A DNA stretch of 64,000 bases from Begonia masoniana (Eukaryota; Streptophyta; Magnoliopsida; Cucurbitales; Begoniaceae). Both the position numbers and the translations under genes were made by a program. The stretch spans positions 5,997,519-6,061,518 of the forward strand of contig CM039514.1 of the NCBI GenBank assembly GCA_022432975.1, given 5' to 3'. Positions 61,292-64,000 of this stretch are shown here, piece by piece; the stretch's first letter is position 1, and each line of letters begins with the position of its first letter. The notes under the pieces were generated by a model. That model saw only the letters and a list, made by a program, of their open reading frames with translations. It had not been told where the DNA came from and did no database searches.

Positions 61292-61924
61292 TACTAACAG
61301 GGTAGACACTGATTTTGACGAAAGCATGTTGTGTTTACCAAGCAAGTCAACAACATACTGTCGCTGAGATAGAAACAATCACGTTGACGTGTGTAGAACC
61401 TCAACACTACAGAAAAATGATAAATCACCAAGGTCTTTTGTAGAGAAAGTGGAATAAAGTTGTTGCATGATCAGTGAGACAATAGCATGGTCGCCACCAG
61501 TAATGATCAGATCATCAACATACACAAGGAAATAAATAGTGACCTTTGGGCGACAGATGAAAAAAAGTGAGGTATCTGCGCGCGACGTAGTGAAGCCAAG
61601 GGTCATTAAGAATGATCGCAAATCATCATGCCAGACACGAGGAGCCTATTTGAGGCTGTAGATGGCTTTGCGAAGTCGACACACTTGATCAAGATATCTC
61701 GTATCACACATACCTTGTGGTTGCTTCATGTAAACCTCCTCTTGACGAGTGCCATTCAGAAAATCATTGTTCACATCGAGTTGCTGTAAAGCCCAATGTC
61801 GCTGCAAAGCAAGACTGAGGACCATGCGGACAGTAGTGGGCTTGACAACGGAACTAAAGGTTTCCAAGAAGTCAATTCCCTGTTGCTAGTGAAAACCTTT
61901 TGCGATAAGTCAAGCTTTGTACCT
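61292..61924 (-). pseudogene. Ty1/copia reverse transcriptase core remnant
   Basis: Contains the catalytic motif YVDDLIITG, preceded by TSRADTSLFF, and upstream the motifs QQLDVNNDFLNG and EEVYMKQPQGM. ETFSSVVKPTTVR is at the start. Stops replace Arg or Gln codons (KA*L, H*QQG, K*APRVW), all consistent with C-to-T changes. The reading continues across the 867-bp insert into KRKPDGSID at about 62815. Confidence 0.9.
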
Positions 61925-61931
61925 GTCAATC

Positions 61932-62798
61932 ATAGGGGTGATCGTGGTTTGGTTCGTTCCAGTTTTTGGAGAGATTAGGACCGGACCACTAAATTATGTT
62001 TTTAAATTTTTACGACAATAAGCATAAAATTTTTCCCAGAACCGGACTCAAATTTTGGTCTCGGTTCTAGTCCGGTTCTAGTCGTCCCTAGTTTTTTTTT
62101 TTTTTTTTGCTGCACTAAAAATATTTCTAAGCCATACCCACAAGAAAAAAGCAAAAAAAAATAACCGAAAAACAAACTAGAATAAATCTCCCATCCCATA
62201 CAAATAGAACAACAAAATTTGAATCACAGTCCAAAAAAAGAACAGCAAAACCATACAAGGTCGGCACTCTCTCGGTGAAACCGAGAGAGTGCCCCAAATG
62301 CCCAAACAGAATCAATTGACGCAAAAATAATAGAAATTAAACGTACAATATGAAGATTAATAGAAAAGTGAGATCAGAACCAAACCTGTGGTGTTGAATC
62401 GTTTCATGATGCTCAGATGAAGTGCGAGTTGCAAAAAACGACGAGACTCGGTGAGATACGGTGAGATACGGCAAGGGCCACTGGCAAACTTGGCGAGACC
62501 CGACGAGATACGATGAGGGCGACTGGTGCGAGAGACAGTGCAAGGCGAGAGACGTGAGCGAAGGAGAAAGAAGAAACAAGGAGAGCGGGCGTCGAGGTCG
62601 AGCAAACTGCGAAGCGTTCGGCGACTCAGACGTTTCTTTTATGGTTTTAGGGTTACTATCGGTCTGGGTCAGTTTCATGGATTTTGGTCACCAAAATCGA
62701 GAACCGAACCGGCAATTTTAGTTCTCCTCTAAAAGAACTAACATTTGCTATTTTTTTCAGTAGAACCGATCATAACCGAACCAAATAACTCTGTTCTC
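61932..62798. mobile_element. Unclassified 867-bp insert in copia RT, TSD GTCAATC
   Basis: GTCAATC stands on both sides (61925-61931, 62799-62805), and the copia frame joins across the gap (GSID|RYKA). It begins ATAGGGGTGATCGTGG and ends AACTCTGTTCTC, is rich in GGTTCGGTTC-like motifs, and has no clear terminal inverted repeat. A 7-8 bp duplication suits an hAT-like non-autonomous element, but the ends do not confirm it. It holds a perfect 13-bp hairpin at 62263-62293. Confidence 0.6.
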
Positions 62799-62805
62799 GT
62801 CAATC

Positions 62806-63736
62806 GATCCATCGGGCTTGCGTTTAATACGGAACACTCATTTGTTTGCAATAATATTTTCCACTGGATCAGCAGGGACAAGGTCCAATGTGCCATTTTG
62901 AAGTAAGGCAGTGTGTTCATCAACCATGGTTTTCTGCCACTTTGGAACACGCAAGGCTTGGGTAACACTGAGTGGTTCAGTAGGTGTGGTGATAGAGGTA
63001 ATGAGGGTGTACTTGGAGTTGAGTTTAGCAATGTTATTTTGGGAGCATTGAGTGAGTTCGGGTAGTGAGAGGTGGGATGGAATCTGCAGATCCCACATAA
63101 CCAATTTGCCCTGCTGGAGGTGAAGAACCTGCAGGAGGTGAAGAAACAACATGAGGGTGGGATCCTTTGGTAGGGGAAGGTCCTGCAAGTGGTGAGCGGA
63201 AAGGGTGATGGGCACCGGTGGAGGATTGTTGAGAGGAACCAATGTCGGAAGTTGGGGTCGTGTGGACGGCGAGACTCTAGTGTGCTTAGAGAATGGAAAA
63301 ATTGACTTAACAAAGCAAACATGACGCAATACAAAGACACGGTTAGTTGACTGATCTAAACAGAGGAAAGTACTTTGAGTGAGAGAGTACCCAAGGAAAA
63401 CACATGCAATGCACTTCGGATCTAATTTATGATTCATGTACGTACACAACCAGGGATAACAAAGATGCAACAATTATTGAGATTTGGGGGGCTCTAAAAG
63501 AGTTTCTCAAAAGACGACATGAGCTGAAGATTTTGTTTAGGCATACGACTGATAAGATACACGGCAGCAACATAAGCGAATGGCCAGAAGGTAGCTGAAA
63601 TCGACGCTTGGTAAAGAAGTGTGTTACCGGTTTCGACAAGGTGCCTATGTCTACGTTCGGAATAACCATTGTGTTTGGGTGTATGAGGAGGTGTAGTGAG
63701 ATGAATGATGCCAGAGGTGGACAGACAGTCACGTAA
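62806..63736 (-). pseudogene. Ty1/copia integrase C-terminal part and start of RT
   Basis: Minus-strand remnant. The integrase core end is near 63736-63500 (HTPKHNGYSERRHRHLVETG and FWPFAYVAAVYLISRMP). Then KCIACVFLGYSLTQSTFLCL, a Pro/Ser-rich linker, and the RT start (WQKTMVDEHTALLQNGTLDL, VFRIKRKPDGSID). Frame changes and a TGA in place of TGG (NK*VFRIK) show it is dead. The upstream integrase is cut off by the LTR starting at 63737. Confidence 0.88.
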
Positions 63737-64000
63737 TGTCACGACCCTAATACTGTACCCAATTTCCGTACTATATATATATATATATTTTCACAATACT
63801 TTAAATAAACTCTAAGCGGAACCTAAACCGAAATCGAAATCAGAATCGAAATCGGAATTGTAAGTCGTTTAAAACAAGTACTAAAACAATTGAAATTAAA
63901 AACAATTAAAAAATAAACAAATTAAAAACATACAGGGGAGGGCAAAAAGGGAAAGCAAGGCGATTGATCATAGCGATCAATCGCCTGTGGCGAGCAATCG
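63737..64000. mobile_element. Start of another LTR, running off the window
   Basis: TGTCACGACCCTAATACTG begins abruptly within the copia integrase sequence, in the style of the other TGT..ACGACC LTR starts here. The expected target duplication would be CGTAA (63732-63736), but the other end is outside the window. An AT dinucleotide run lies at about 63773-63787, and GCGATTGATC/GATCAATCGC repeats occur near the end. Confidence 0.6.

Noticed and set aside
62337..62732. Overlapping Ser/Arg-rich open frames on both strands
   Set aside because: Inside the 867-bp insert, no similarity to known proteins that I can see, and open in several frames at once.
1..64000. CRISPR array, bacterial operon or integron
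   Set aside because: No regularly spaced repeats of that type and no prokaryotic gene organisation. Intron-split plant genes and LTR elements explain the layout.

Overview
The window is nuclear DNA of a flowering plant, most likely a eudicot. The evidence is AT-rich intergenic DNA, genes split by many GT-AG introns, plant-specific protein families (calreticulin-3 type, plastid release factor RF2, plant hexose/proton symporter, dynamin-related protein 4C) and a heavy load of plant LTR retrotransposons, including Cassandra elements that carry a 5S-rRNA-like segment. I cannot name the species.

Positions 1-24.4 kb are gene-dense and mostly ordinary. A calreticulin-3-like gene (59-4026, minus), a mitochondrial acyl carrier protein gene (7073-9185, minus), a chloroplast RF2 gene of the PrfB1/HCF109 type (10073-15716, minus) and a PELOTA gene (17413-24416, plus) could all be rebuilt exon by exon with consistent phase. 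Between them lie a Cassandra solo LTR (4296-4714), a hairpin MULE-type MITE (5624-6120), a small MITE in an RF2 intron and a dense ACGT/G-box repeat in front of the RF2 gene.

Positions 25-48 kb hold a tandem array of three dynamin-related protein 4C (Mx-like GTPase) copies, all on the minus strand, each with duplicated flanks. None of the three has an intact reading frame. Copy A has several frameshifts. Copy B has a single 1-bp deletion. Copy C is cut by a 1.6-kb non-autonomous LTR element. A 3-kb segment with an intact sugar transporter gene (32542-34506, plus) sits inside the upstream block of copy B, flanked by TTAA. A Ty3/gypsy-type element (38124-42088) inserted in the spacer between copies B and C, and part of its 5' LTR was later duplicated in tandem with its flank.

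Positions 48.4-64 kb are a nest of mobile elements. A Ty1/copia gag is split by a 9.4-kb Ty3-like LTR element (48653-58092, TSD GCCTT). That element itself received a Cassandra (TSD CTCCG) and two solo LTRs (TSDs CATAT and CTGTA). Next to it, copia pol remnants on the opposite strand (59.2-63.7 kb) are broken by another solo LTR (TSD CCAAC), an 867-bp unclassified insert (TSD GTCAATC) and the start of a further LTR that runs off the window. Target-site duplications give a relative order for most of these insertions.
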